In this document: one piece after another, positions 11,880 to 23,463 of the stretch
Layout of the letters: the number at the start of each line of letters is the position of its first letter
Position numbering within the stretch: position 1 is the first letter of the stretch
NCBI GenBank assembly: GCA_026724425.1
Contig: JAIUCV010000345.1
Coordinates: 434,001-498,000, forward strand
Reading direction: 5' to 3'
DNA length: 64,000 nt
Source of the DNA: Erythrophleum ivorense
Lineage: Eukaryota; Streptophyta; Magnoliopsida; Fabales; Fabaceae
Position numbers and translations under genes: made by a program
The notes under the pieces: model-generated
Database searches by the model: none
Told to the model about the DNA's origin: nothing
Seen by the model: the letters and a program-made list of their open reading frames with translations, nothing else

Positions 11880-13200
11880 ATTATTTACTAATTTATTTAA
11901 ATTATTGTTTAATTTTTTTAATGATTATTTAAATTTCACTTTTACAAATTCCAATGAAATTAATTAAATTTCCTTAAAATATAATCTGTATTTTTTAAAA
12001 ATTATTATTTATATTTTAATTTTCCAAAATTTGAACAAAATTAATTCCTATTCTTCAAAACATAAACGTCTTATACTTATCAATTAAACAAATTATATAT
12101 ACAAATTAGGGCATTATATTTTTCAATATATAAATTAATATTTTTCCCCAATTACAAAAATCCCATATAAATTTAATTTTAGAAATAATTTTATTAATTT
12201 ATTTAAATTCTTGTTTACTTTTTTAATGATTATTTATATTTCACCTTTTACAAATTCCAATGAAGTTAATTAAATTTCCTTAAAATATAATCTGAATTTT
12301 TCTAAACTTATTATTTATATTTTAATTTCTCAAAATTTAAATAAAATTAATTCCTATTCTTCAAAACATAAATGTCTTATACTTATAAAATTAAACAAAT
12401 TATATATACAAATTAGGTCATTATATTTTTCAATAATAAATTAATATTTTTTCCAATTACAAAAATCCCATTCAAATGTAATTTTAGAAATACTTTTACT
12501 AATTTATTTAAATTATTGTTTAATTTTTTTAATGATTATTTAAATTTCACTTTTACAAATTCCAATGAAATTAATTAAATTTTCTTAAAATATAATCTTC
12601 ATTTTTTAAAAATTATTATTTATATTTTAATTTTCCAAAATTTGAACAAAATTAATTCCTATTCTTCAAAACATAAATGTCTTATACTTATAAAATTAAA
12701 CAAATTATATATACAAATTAGGGCATTATATTTTTCAGTATATAAATTAATATTTTTCCCCAATTACAAAAATCCCATATAAATGTAATTTTAGAAATAC
12801 TTTTACTAATTTATTTAAATTCTTGTTTACTTTTTTTAATGATTATTTATATTTCACCTTTTACAAATTCCAATGAAGTTAATTAAATTTCCTTAAAATA
12901 TAATCTGAATTTTTCTAAACTTATTATTTATATTTTAATTTCTCAAAATTTAAATAAAACTAATTCCTATTCTTCAAAACATAAATGTCTTATACTTATA
13001 AAATTAAACAAATTATATATACAAATTATGTCATTATATTTTTTAATATATAAATTAATATTTTTCCCAATTACAAAAATCCCATTCAAATGCAATTTTA
13101 GAAATACTTTTACTAATTTATTTAAATTATTATTTAAATTTTTTAATGATTATTTAAATTTCACTTTTACAAAGTTCAATAAAATTAATTAAATTTTGTT
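11880..13200 (+). repeat. About 306-bp tandem repeat with A-B alternation
   Basis: Units start at AATTTATTTAAAT near 11890, 12196, 12501, 12808 and 13115, giving spacings of 305-307 bp. Odd units (A) share ATTATTGTTTAA, TTTCACTTTTAC and CCAATGAAATTAA. Even units (B) share ATTCTTGTTTAC, TTTCACCTTTTAC, CCAATGAAGTTAA and TTTTTCTAAACTT. The array therefore behaves as two and a bit copies of a 612-bp dimer. It is very A+T-rich, non-coding, and lies between the PMD gene and the right TIR. Confidence 0.88.
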
Positions 13201-13389
13201 AAAATTTAAAATTTTTAACAATTATAGGATTAATAAAATTATATAAAACTTTTAAGATATTACATTTTTAACAATATAAAAACAAAATTAATATAAATTT
13301 AAATAATACATAAATTAAAAAATATTTAGTACACTAAATTTATATTTTTTAAAATTTTATTTTTAATTATTTTATAATTTTTAACTGAT

Positions 13390-13613
13390 CCTATGAGTTA
13401 GTCAACTGACCCGTTAGAGGTCAGTTTAAATTTTTTTTAAAAAAATTGGACGCGGAGCCAAAGGCTTCGTGTCTTAGTATAACAAAAAAAAATTGAATGC
13501 GGAGCATGTGGCTCCGCGTTTAAAAAAAAAAGAATTTTTGTATATTTTTAAAATATATTTTACAAATTATATACTTTTTTTTTATCTTTTTTATATATTT
13601 ACATAAAAAAGCC
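13390..13613 (-). repeat. Right terminal inverted repeat with subterminal palindromes
   Basis: Read on the minus strand it starts GGCTTTTTTATGTAAATATA, followed by a palindrome with GGAGC...GCTCC arms (13500-13520), a second one (13449-13471), and then GGTCAGT/ACTGACC-type motifs (13387-13426). The order matches the left TIR, although the palindrome sequences have diverged. Confidence 0.75.
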
Positions 13614-13623
13614 ACTCAAGTAT
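13614..13623. repeat. Right target-site duplication of the MULE
   Basis: ACTCAAGTAT directly follows the last base of the right TIR. The sequence after it resumes the duplicated flank that is also seen near 43460. Confidence 0.88.
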
Positions 13624-14115
13624 TACAAACGAAAAAGCGAGTCAGCAAAAAAGCCACCTAGTTATAGTTTCGTTAAAAAAGTGTACAAAACCCTATTACC
13701 CTATTTGGCAGCCAAATCTTCTAGTACAAAGTGTAGGTTTCTCATGTCTACATTGGAAACCTGGAAGTACTGGGCAAGACACAATCCAAAAGTGGGGAAA
13801 GACTACAATTTAAAAATTATTAGCTAAAAAGTGTTACTTTGAGTCTCTTTATCATGACTTTTGTATTTTATGCTTTTTTTAATAATAAAAGATACATTTA
13901 TGTTTAATTAAATTTTTTAAATTGTATTTCTTGTTATACTTTTTAAGAGTAATATCTATTTTTGAAATGCACCGAAAAGTTAAATTCAATTGTATCTGAT
14001 ATATTTAAAATGTTTAAAAGGATTTTTTTTCATTTAAATCTAATTAAAAATATATCTTTATTGAAAACCTATTAATTTTGGGTTTATATTGTCATATATA
14101 TATATATATATATGT
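13624..14115. other. Duplicated flank resumes (copy A side)
   Basis: The stretch aligns with about 43460-43925 downstream of copy B, including the block around TGTACAAAACCCTRTTAC and a common GGGTTTATATT before a (TA)n tract (14094-14113 here, 43922-43944 there). No gene is visible. It ends at the CACTA insertion. Confidence 0.7.
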
Positions 14116-17100
14116 CATTACAAGAAAAAAAAAAAAAGCTTTCTTTTGCAATAGTTGCACAATAGCAATGTGGAATAACTATGGGATTCTCAACTGCTGC
14201 TAAATAGTAAATTTTTTTAAAATTGCTGTTAAATACGGTAGTTTTGGAAAATTGTTTTTTTTAATAGCAATTATTTAACAGCAGTTTTTTTTCTTAACCA
14301 TTGCTAAATAACTCAAAAAAACCATCTCTTAAGACCAGATCTGTGTTTGCAAAATATTTTTGAACCTTCACTGTAGCACCGACCAAAACCCCTCCTTCCC
14401 AGTGTTGCTCTAGCCATCATCTGGCCAAGCCAACGGCATCTGTTCTGTCAAAAGCCACCGTCATCATCTGTCTAGCCAAAAGCCGCTAATCTATCCTTTG
14501 ATCCACCACTTCTCCGGCATTTGTCTTCCACTTTCAGCCATTTTTAAAATATTTTTTTCTACGTTCTTCTATTTTTTAAGATCTATTAGATTGATAGCTT
14601 TAAGATTGTGGGGTTATGTTGACATACTTGATTATTGTTGTTTTTTATTCTTGAGTACATAAAAATATGATATATGATGGGATTTTTTTTTTACATGTAT
14701 ATATATATATATGAATTTGTAAGAGATTTTAATTTGAATATTACTGAGATTCTTTGACTTTGACAAGTTTTAGTAAGGTTAGAAGAAATTAAATTTATGC
14801 AATAATATATAGTAATTTTTTAAAACTTTTTTCATATAAATAGTATTTTTAAACAGAAAAATCAAAATTTTCAAAGGAAAAAAAGAATATAATTGAGGGA
14901 GCTTGTGAAAATTAAGTAAGCACATGATAGATACTTTTATTTGAAATTATGTTTGTTATTTAACAATTTTTTAAGTAATGAATTTTAAATAATATATGTC
15001 ACATTATTTTATTTTTCTTTCATAGAAGGAGCACCTATTTTAATTTTAATGTAATTTTTATCATTTAATGTGCCACTTGAAATTGGAATTTCTAATTAAT
15101 TTTTCTTGGTTTAAAATGTTGTATCAATGTATAGAGTTTTTAAGAAATGTTTGACGTTAATCATATTATTTTTAGAAGCCTATGAACACTCCTAAATATG
15201 TGAAAAGACTATAGATTTTTGGATTTTGTATTTGTTAATAGAAGTGTTAAAGGAAGGACAATATGGCCATGTTTTAAATGTAAATTTAACAAATGACAAA
15301 TTAGAAATGTAGTGTATAATTATCCAATTGTTAAATCATTTTCAAAAGGGTAAACTATTTGGCTTAGACACTGGGAAAGAAGCACACTAGATATTATAGT
15401 TGAAATTCCTTTAAGGTCACACATGATTTAAGATAAGATGTTATTAATAATATTTATAAGACATGGTTAATGATACATTTATCATTGCTTTAATGATAAG
15501 AGTGTGGGCAAAGTTAAAAAGTAACATTTCCACCATCAAAGCAAATGTTTGGTGACAATTTAGAGTGGTTTGGGTTAGTTATCCTTCTTAGTAAAATTGT
15601 ATTACATTAAACACTTATGCAAAATAAGTGATAAGGCAATGTTAATGATACTAGACTTGTTGGTAGATGCCTTTAAACATATAAAGATTTTATTATTTTT
15701 TTATGAGGCCAAGAAAACTATTAATAAACTTGGGTTTCATTGCAATAAAATTCATGCATGTCCAAATAATTGTATGTTAGGGTGATAGGAGAATGTAGAT
15801 AAAAATACTTATAAAAAATGCAATACACTTAGATTGAAACCCAAAGGTAAAATATGTCCAATGGTAATAAAAAGAAAAAGTAGTTGCCCATAAAAATTCT
15901 ACTATGCTTTTCATTGAAGCCATGATAGCAGAGGTTATTTATATCTTCTAAGACAGTTGAACATATGAAATGACATGCAATGGGAATGAGTACTAATGGC
16001 ATGATGAGGCATTTGAGAGACTATGAGGCATGGAAGAGATTTGACTTAATGAATCTTTAATTTGCTTCAAATCTTAGAAATGTATGCCCTAAGTTATCTA
16101 CAAATGATTTCAATCGATTTGGCAACGTGAGTACTAGTTATAACATTTGGCTAATGATACTTATACCTTAAAATTTGGCCCATGATACTTACCAATATTG
16201 TGATTAAGGGTTGTAGAATTGGAAGTATTTGGCAATATTGTAATTATAATTTGTGGAATTGGTTCATATTTAGTAATATTATAATTATAGATTGTGGAAT
16301 TAGTTATATATATTTAGTAATATTGTGATTATGGTTTATGTGCTAAGCAATATTGTGATTATGCACAAAAAGAATTTTGCACACCAATCTAGTTCAATGT
16401 CCTCACAATATTAGGAAGTCAAGAGCACTAGGGTTGTGTTTGAGGTTTGATATAAGGTCTATCTTGATCACAAATGTTTGGACATTTCATTCATTCTTAT
16501 TATAAGACGAGCTTTTCTGCTCCTTCTTATACAAAGCTAGAAAGTAAAGTCTCTCAATTGTAATCAAGCTCCTTCATACTTAGTCATCCAACAAAAAATG
16601 ATGGATGACCAAGTAAGAATGATGAATAACCAAGCAAGTGAGATTGATGCAATAATGACTTTTATTCTCTAAAATTTTCAAGGTTGCCTTGAGCTTGCTT
16701 CCTTTCCAAGCTCCAATGATAATATTTATAATGTGTTCATTTAATGACATTTATTTCTTGTAATTTAATTTTTATATGTTTTTAATTACATTTTATATTT
16801 TAATTTAGATACCTAATCAATGGAGTAGGCATTGACCAAGTATGACGAATTATTTTCCACCATCTTCTAACCAAGAAGAATATTAGTAAATTAAAGACTT
16901 CCCAAGTGACTTGTAAGAACTTTTATTAAATGATATCATAACTATAAAACTTATCTATTAACTTGTAGGACTTTTGTTTCCATGATATTATTATTGCATG
17001 TATTAGACATAGTTTTTAATTTTAATGAAAATTTAATTTTTCATCAAATTATATACAAGTCATTTTGACCTATGTTTATATACAAGTTCAAATATCATAA

Positions 17101-17431
17101 TTATTAAGAAAAAATAGCTACAATTGCGAGCACCACTATATATCCCCATGCAAATAATGGCAGTCAGACATCAACGGTTGCTATATGTTGGACAAATTTT
17201 GTTGCAACTGTAATGGAACTAGTGCAAATCCATTTTTTACAATGGTTGTTCAACTGGCCCTATGAATTTATTGTGACGTTTGTTCTCGAAGTTGATAACA
17301 ACTATCGCCGTGACTCCTTATGAGTGCTTTAATGGTGATTCTTGCAACTGTTGGTAAAAGTTTTAGCAACGGCTGCTGTCACTATATCCCAAAAACAAAA
17401 ACTATCACAAAAAGTGATTTTTCCTATAGTG
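14116..17431 (+). mobile_element. CACTA (En/Spm-like) DNA transposon
   Basis: The left end CATTACAAGAAAAA and the reverse complement of the right end CACTATAGGAAAAA match the CACTA-type terminus, with CATTA instead of CACTA on the left. Both subterminal zones (14140-14320 and 17110-17400) are packed with GCAAC/GTTGC-type short repeats in both orientations, as is typical for this superfamily. The interior contains a TNP2-type transposase remnant. The 3-bp target duplication is not exact (TGT/TAT). The homologous site after copy B (about 43945) has no such element. Confidence 0.75.
15430..16200 (+). pseudogene. TNP2-type CACTA transposase remnant
   Basis: The open piece 15597-15785 reads MLMILDLLVDAFKHIKILLF, then FYEAKKTINKLGFHCNKIHA and CPNNCMLG. 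This matches the conserved TNP2 pattern of a LL-DAFP block, FYEAKK, then K-ID-CPNDC. Past a stop the next family blocks can be followed in shifting frames to about 16160 (KRFDLMN, RNVCPKLSTNDFNRFG-like). Such proteins recognise CACTA ends and subterminal repeats in the nucleus. Several stops and frameshifts make this copy non-functional, and the upstream and downstream thirds of the protein are missing or unrecognisable. Confidence 0.75.
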
Positions 17432-19500
17432 TATATTTATTAGCTTTCACTAAAATACTAGTGTGAATGTTTTATATAATTATACTAGTGTATTACCAAT
17501 GCAATGTAGGAAATATGGTTATACATATACGTTTATAATGTGACAAATTTTGTAAATTTATGTATTCAAAATTTGATTATGAAAAAAGGCAATAAAAATG
17601 AAAAAAATGGAGAATTAAACAAATTGATTTTAAAATATTACAACAATTCAAATGTGATAAAATCTAACACCAAATTTGAAAGAGCTCTTTATCATTCATG
17701 ACGAATGAGCTGTTCCATCAAATGGTATTGGAACACCATCAAGAAATCAAGGAAGAAAAATGATAAATATAAACATGGAGAAAAAGTTTAACCAATTTCG
17801 AAGCATTAGTTGTGATAAAGTGAAAATGTCTATAAATAAGAATAATATATTTGATATTTGAAATTGTAATAGTGTAAATAAATTAAATAATCAAATAAAA
17901 TAATGAAACTATGTAAATCATTGGAAATACTGGTGCAATCAAGGTAAATCATAATTTTTTTTATTGTGATTTTTTATATGTGTATTGTGAGTATATTAGG
18001 CAAAAGCAGAACAAAAAAGTAAACTAGTTTAGTTTATGCTTCCCATGGGAAGTATTATTACTAATATTTTTTTATAAATTTATTTTCAAAATAAATATTA
18101 AGCACCCTCTTATAAGTTTTTCAATCAAAGGTTTGCAATTATTGTAGAATAAAAAAATAGAATATTATTTGAAAGAAACATGCTTACATAAAACTTTAGT
18201 ATAATACTATCAAATATTATAACTCCTTGAGAATAAAGGGTTTTCATATTAAAAAAAAATTAACCAACTTCAAAAATAATGGATCTACATAGGAAAATTA
18301 TACCATTTCTATTGAAACTAAAAATTAAATCCCTAAAATGCTATATTTTTTATTATATAATCAATTAATTAAAATACTTAAGTCACTCCCAACCAAAAAC
18401 GTTAAAAGAATAATTAAAATAATTAAAATATAAATAAATTCTCACACCTAAAAAAATTTTCACTAAAGTTGAACAAATAATTATCCTCATACACTATCAT
18501 CAATTTCTATTCACCATTGAATTTATCAATCATAAATAATTCAAAATTAAATCCATTCATAGAGTTGAATTATTCCCCTGAGTTGTTAGAAGCTAGAAAA
18601 ACTTGGTGATTCATAGTACTACTATATTATAAGTTGAAGGAACAGCGGTGATGGTCTAAATCTTGGACCATGTAAAGCAATTAGGCTCATTGATAGAATA
18701 AATCCACACATCTATCTTGTATTCTTCTTTAAAATACTCAATGTGAAAGGAGATAACATCTAGTTTAACTTTGTATATAACCAATTATAAAATCTTTATC
18801 TAGTGTCATTGAAATTTTTAATTTTTAATACCTTTAAATGTGGAGATTAAAGGCTATTGCATAATCTGCCATCTACAACATCTCACCATTTAAACATATG
18901 TTCTCGTGGTTGATCCATTGATGTTGATTGTTAAATTTAATAGGTTTTGACCAACATGCATTAGTAAGTGAGATAATGGAAACCCACCAGTGTCTATTGT
19001 TATCTAGGTTTTCAAAAATGACAACTATCTTAAGATCATCTCCCATAGAGTCATGAGCAAAGCACTATAGGTATTTCCTTGCATCAATCAATTTTAAAAA
19101 TAAATTAGTGTCAATAGTTAAAACCTATAGCAAAAAAATACATATGATTTTTTTAATAAACCAAAAAAATTGAATTAAAATGAACCTTTAAAATTTTTAT
19201 GTTCCATATGATTAATCCACTCAACATTGTTGTTCAAAGTATTCCAAATCAAAAAAACAAATTCAAAACCATGCATTAAATAAGATATACAAAGCAAACC
19301 ATTGGTAGCACCAATAACTTTCAATGGAAAATGCAGATCATAAGGATTAGGAATTTGATCTCCCTTAAAAGAGGATTTTCAACTTTTAGATCATGTAATA
19401 TAAGAAAGAAAACATCATTTTGAAAATGTAGAAGGACAATAAGCAAAGAATTATACTTCTCCCAAGTGTTAAGGTAATTTTTTTTAAAACAAAAGTACAA
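17432..19500. other. A+T-rich spacer, nothing identified
   Basis: There is no open frame with family resemblance and no clear element ends. A short block at about 18220-18260 (TTGAGAATAAAGGGTTTTC) recurs at about 27030-27050, just left of the copia element, so some of this is probably old repeat. Confidence 0.5.
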
Positions 19501-19627
19501 TTGTAATAACCTTAACATATAAATGATAATAAAAATATGGGATTACTTATGCTTAAAATATAATAATATATATATTTGTAACTATTCAACCAATTATAAA
19601 AAGAAAACAAAAATCATTAACCCGGCA

Positions 19628-19706
19628 TTCTAGCACAAGTGGCGAGGACGTGGGTGGCACTTTCAGACTGCAAGTTCGATTCTTGCTGAGGCCACTAAGA
19701 CTTATT
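19628..19706 (+). repeat. tRNA-like (SINE head) segment
   Basis: An A-box-like CAAGTGGCGAGGACG and a B-box-like AAGTTCGATTC lie about 30 bp apart, as in pol III promoters. It does not fold into a clean tRNA that I can see, so a SINE-type relic is more likely than a gene. Confidence 0.35.
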
Positions 19707-20102
19707 TTTTTCCCATTTCAGATTTTCCTCTTCTTCCCCGGCAATGACCAAAATATCCTTAAGAAATATTAGGCAAGGCTGGCTAAGTGGTAATTTCATT
19801 TTGAATCTTCTTTAGGACGCCATTCAGACCAATGCATAAGTTGCTGTGCGAGCGAGGACTGAAGTTGCTGTGATGGTTCTTCCTTCCATATTCAGGTGAG
19901 ACAACCTTTGCTCCATTTGGCCTTAGTTTTGCACTAACGTCCCGTCATTTAGACCATTTTTTTTTTGTTGCTGCTACCTTCATCCATCCGTGTAGCTGCT
20001 GTAGTTTTGACAACCGAAAGTGGTGTAGAATGTGGCAAATCTGGTCTAAAATTCCAGCCCCTATTCCAGTTGGTTAGTGGCTCTTTTCTCTAATTTTTCT
20101 TA

Positions 20103-20107
20103 CCCCC

Positions 20108-20138
<31 letters not shown>

Positions 20139-20139
20139 A
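20103..20139 (+). repeat. C22 homopolymer followed by (AC)n
   Basis: Twenty-two consecutive C residues (20103-20124) run directly into about seven AC units. This may be real or partly an assembly artefact. Confidence 0.85.
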
Positions 20140-21302
20140 AAATTGCTCTGGAAAAGTTTTGCAGAATATCCCCCCTTATAGCGAATCTCAGTCTAAAACA
20201 GGGCAAGAAAAAGAGAGGCTACATGCTAGATGAAGCAAGGAAATTTCACTTCTTTATACTCTTAAGGTAAGGGTCTTGTAACTTATATTTCATTCTTGCT
20301 ATACCTTGTTGTTGTCCCTTAATAGGCCTTAAAGATTCAACATATCTTGCTTCAATTCTTGTGCTATTATTGCTACCCTCTTGGTTATGCAAGTTTGTTG
20401 ATTGGATCTCTTTGATGTCTCCTCATGTCAGCAAGAAATCAATGGGAAGGAGGATAGATTAGGCCACTGGAACCATGGTTTTATGCTAAGAAATCTGTAT
20501 TGGACTGTTGAAGTTAGGAAAAAAAAATTTCGCACCAACATACTAGGTAAGATGGGGCCTTCTATGCTGATTTCCTTAACTTGGTTGGAAATTTGTAACC
20601 TTGCTTATTCTACTTAAATTTAATAATGGGACTAACTAAAGTTAGTGGTAGGTTCAAGTAGTTATAAGGTGGCAAATTCAAGTATCAGATGAATCCAATT
20701 TAATTTTAGGTAATGAGAGCTAGGGGGAATATAACTCAAGCAATTTAACCTAAATCTAGAATAGTGTTGGAGTAGGAAATTTTTTATAAGGAATAATTAA
20801 ATAAAAATGAGTCGGCTAATACGAAAAGAATGGATTAATGGATATGAAGGAGTCACTAACATTAGTTATGCAATTGGTATCTAATTGAGAGATGGTGTTA
20901 TGGAGGAAGAGTGATGGTGTTTAGCGGAGGGGCATCGTTACATTCTTCTTTCTTTTCTTTTTTTTTAATATTTGGTGAGTAGATTATAAAGCATAGTATA
21001 ATTTTTACATATCATTTACTTTAAATCCTTCTTTTCCTTGTTTGAACTCTACGTATCCTTAGGGACAAGCATCGTAAATGGTAGCTCTCTTGTTGTGTAA
21101 GTCAAGATTATACTCGAGGCTCTTAGATTATGAGATGCCTTGTGTATTCATAGCTTTCAATGGTCATGAGATGATATGATGCTAAGAATAAGAAATTTGG
21201 AGATATGGAAAGTGGTTTGTTTTGTATAATCTTAATTGTTGAAATGATAGACATTGAAGAACTAACTGATTTGTGAGAATTGATGCATGAGATATACTCT
21301 GT

Positions 21303-21320
21303 TATATATATATATATATT
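21303..21320 (+). repeat. (TA)n microsatellite
   Basis: A short uninterrupted TA run within the LTR-like repeat. Confidence 0.75.
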
Positions 21321-21893
21321 GTTATATCTTTAGGATAGGATTGTGTAGAATGCTAGTAGTTAATAGCAGTCCTGTTAGCCTCAGTGCACCCTGACATTTT
21401 TTTCATATGGATTATGAAACTGAGTACTTAAATGGTACTGAGCATAATTTTTTCTAAATGTTATGATTATGCACACATTCGTAGATGTATGGTTACTCAC
21501 CCTTTATGAGCTGAGTGTCCACGTTGGAATATTATAAATGTTAGATTTTAGAGTTTTACACGACTATTCCTATGATAATTTATAAAATTATTTACTCTTT
21601 TCTAGCATTTGAAATTTGCATTTTATAGCCTTGTATTTAAATTAATTTTCAATACTCTTATTGTTGTCATTATCATTATTATCAATATTATTAATCCTAT
21701 GGACTTGATTAAAATGTTGGTGTCTGATTTCATATTATACATTATAAAAATATATAGATATAAATCAGCAAAGTATCAGACTAATTCTTTGTTTTTTTTC
21801 CTTTTAAAAAAAACTTGAATATATTCTTATACACTTCCATATAGTTTTATAGTTTAAACTTAAAGGATCATGAATTGATTTTTTCACCTAAAA

Positions 21894-21894
<1 letters not shown>

Positions 21895-21932
<38 letters not shown>
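21895..21932 (+). repeat. (AC)n microsatellite
   Basis: About 18 perfect AC units followed by a short TATATA. Confidence 0.9.
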
Positions 21933-21938
<6 letters not shown>

Positions 21939-22350
21939 AAACAAAAATATTTATTTTTGTAGAAAAAATGTTGTACTTAATTGTCTTTTTTGTTACTGTG
22001 CTTTATTTTCTATCCATTGAGTTCCTCAGCTCATTTGTTATTTATTATTGTGGATAGTAAAGATACGATTGATCCTTCTCTATCAACGTAGTTTGGAGGT
22101 CTTCAATGGTGAGCCTAGCATTGTTCCTTTGGGCCTAGCTATTTTGTATTGTGTATTCATATTTTGTAACTCCAAGTTATGGCTCTATAGATGAACAAAT
22201 AGGATTCCCCTTCTCTGTGATCATATTTTGTTATTTGTATGTGAGAGCAGAGCTCTCTTTGATATTGTTTTTAATTATTATGCTTTGTTGGGTTGCGTTG
22301 GCTGGTTGTAAAAAATCTGGGTTGTCCAAAATTTAAGGGAGAATCTACTA

Positions 22351-23463
22351 GATTTTCTATAACAAACTGTATATGGAAAATTGATGTGACTTATGTATGA
22401 TTAAAGAATTTTTTACTTGTGTTGTGTAAATGGGTCGTGGGTTCTTCTATACGTAGACGTCGGAACTGTGTTATGATCGACCTTACGTATGGGAAATCTC
22501 CCCTCAAGTCATGCTGGTCATGTTTCCCTTTAGGGAAATGCCAACAATTCTCCACTGTTGATTTCCAACTCTTAAACACTAAAGAAAAATGCCGCAAGGA
22601 GATGAGTAAAAATATTTGATATTATGTGAGAAAAACATACCTTCAGAATAAAATAATTTAGTCATAACTCTTTTAAGAAGAAAATGGGCACAGAATAATA
22701 TACAAAATACATTGATGGAACTCTTTACCTATTCATAATAATAATGAATATAAAAACCATATTGCAGATTCGTTTTTTAACTAACGAAACGCTCGTTCTT
22801 GTCACACAAGAAACCATATTGCAATTGGTGATCATGATTTCCTAATTTGATTTTAGGTGATTGGCGATCATATTAAAGTTTTTTTCCTTTCTAATCTTTT
22901 AACAATATTAACAATAGTAGGTTTATATTATTGCTCATACATTAATAAAAATTTGTTACTTTTTAGCATATGAAAAAAATTATATTGAGTATATTAAGTA
23001 TTAGTATCTTAATGTACTCTTACTTCATGTTCTTGATATTGTCTTAATTACTTTCGTCACTTACACATTCTCCTATTTTGAAGGTTAATCAACATATAAT
23101 ATTGTTTCACAATTGCAAAGGTTGCGCATTCTCCTACGTTAAAGTGACTTATTTACTTTTGCCACTCACATTCAATAATCCATATGCAACTAGCTAGAGT
23201 GATTAGAGCGATATCAAACTTGATGAGAAGTGTTATATAATGATACTTTATAATTTATATGCAATGTTGAAAGCTTCCTTAAAATTTATTGTAATTTTAC
23301 TTTACTTTTTTCTTTTTCTAAAATAATTTCTAGGATAAAGTTTTCTTTTAAGTATTGGTCAACTTTTAGGTGATTGGAAATCATAATATTTTCACAATAT
23401 TGGTGTGGTTACTTGTTGAAAGTAATTAAAAAATTCATTTATATTTTAAAAATAATAATAATA
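22351..23463. other. Spacer, nothing identified
   Basis: No coding or element signature is recognised. The stretch 22419-22600 is less A+T-rich and open on both strands, but it resembles no known family. Two diverged copies of an ACATTCTCCTA/ACTTTYGYCAC arrangement lie at 23045-23165. Confidence 0.4.

Larger units (their letters stand above)
1077..13613 (+). mobile_element. Large Mutator-like element (MULE) with transposase and PMD genes
   Basis: The element is flanked by a perfect 10-bp direct repeat, ACTCAAGTAT, at 1067-1076 and 13614-13623; 9-11 bp is the usual MULE target duplication. The ends are inverted: the left end GGGTTTTTAACGTAAATATA pairs with the reverse complement of the right end GGCTTTTTTATGTAAATATA. 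Similarity continues, degenerately, for about 300 bp through G+C-rich palindromes. Copy B's flank (about 43170-43460) has no such element. Inside, left to right, are the left TIR, a nested LTR (1706-6103), a MuDR-type transposase pseudogene (6391-8998), a PMD gene (9235-11726), an alternating tandem repeat (about 11880-13200) and the right TIR. Without the nested LTR and its TSD the element is about 8.1 kb. Both genes carry stops, so it is probably no longer autonomous. Confidence 0.87.
19501..22350 (+). repeat. Degenerate LTR-like repeat, copy 1
   Basis: The segment starts TGTAATAACC, has a C/T-richer leader (19700-20110) and a GGTAAG donor-like motif near 20265. It ends in a zone around 21490-22335 that shares a GCTGAGTGTCC motif, an AGAGCAR-AGCTCTCTT block and an AAGGGA...TTTTCTATAA block with 59100-59800. 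No coding domain is visible; the frame 20402-20617 matches no family I recognise. The boundaries are approximate and the LTR nature is inferred. Confidence 0.35.

Noticed and set aside
19628..19706. Functional tRNA gene
   Set aside because: A and B boxes are present, but I cannot see a paired acceptor stem or clean cloverleaf; a SINE-like relic is more likely.
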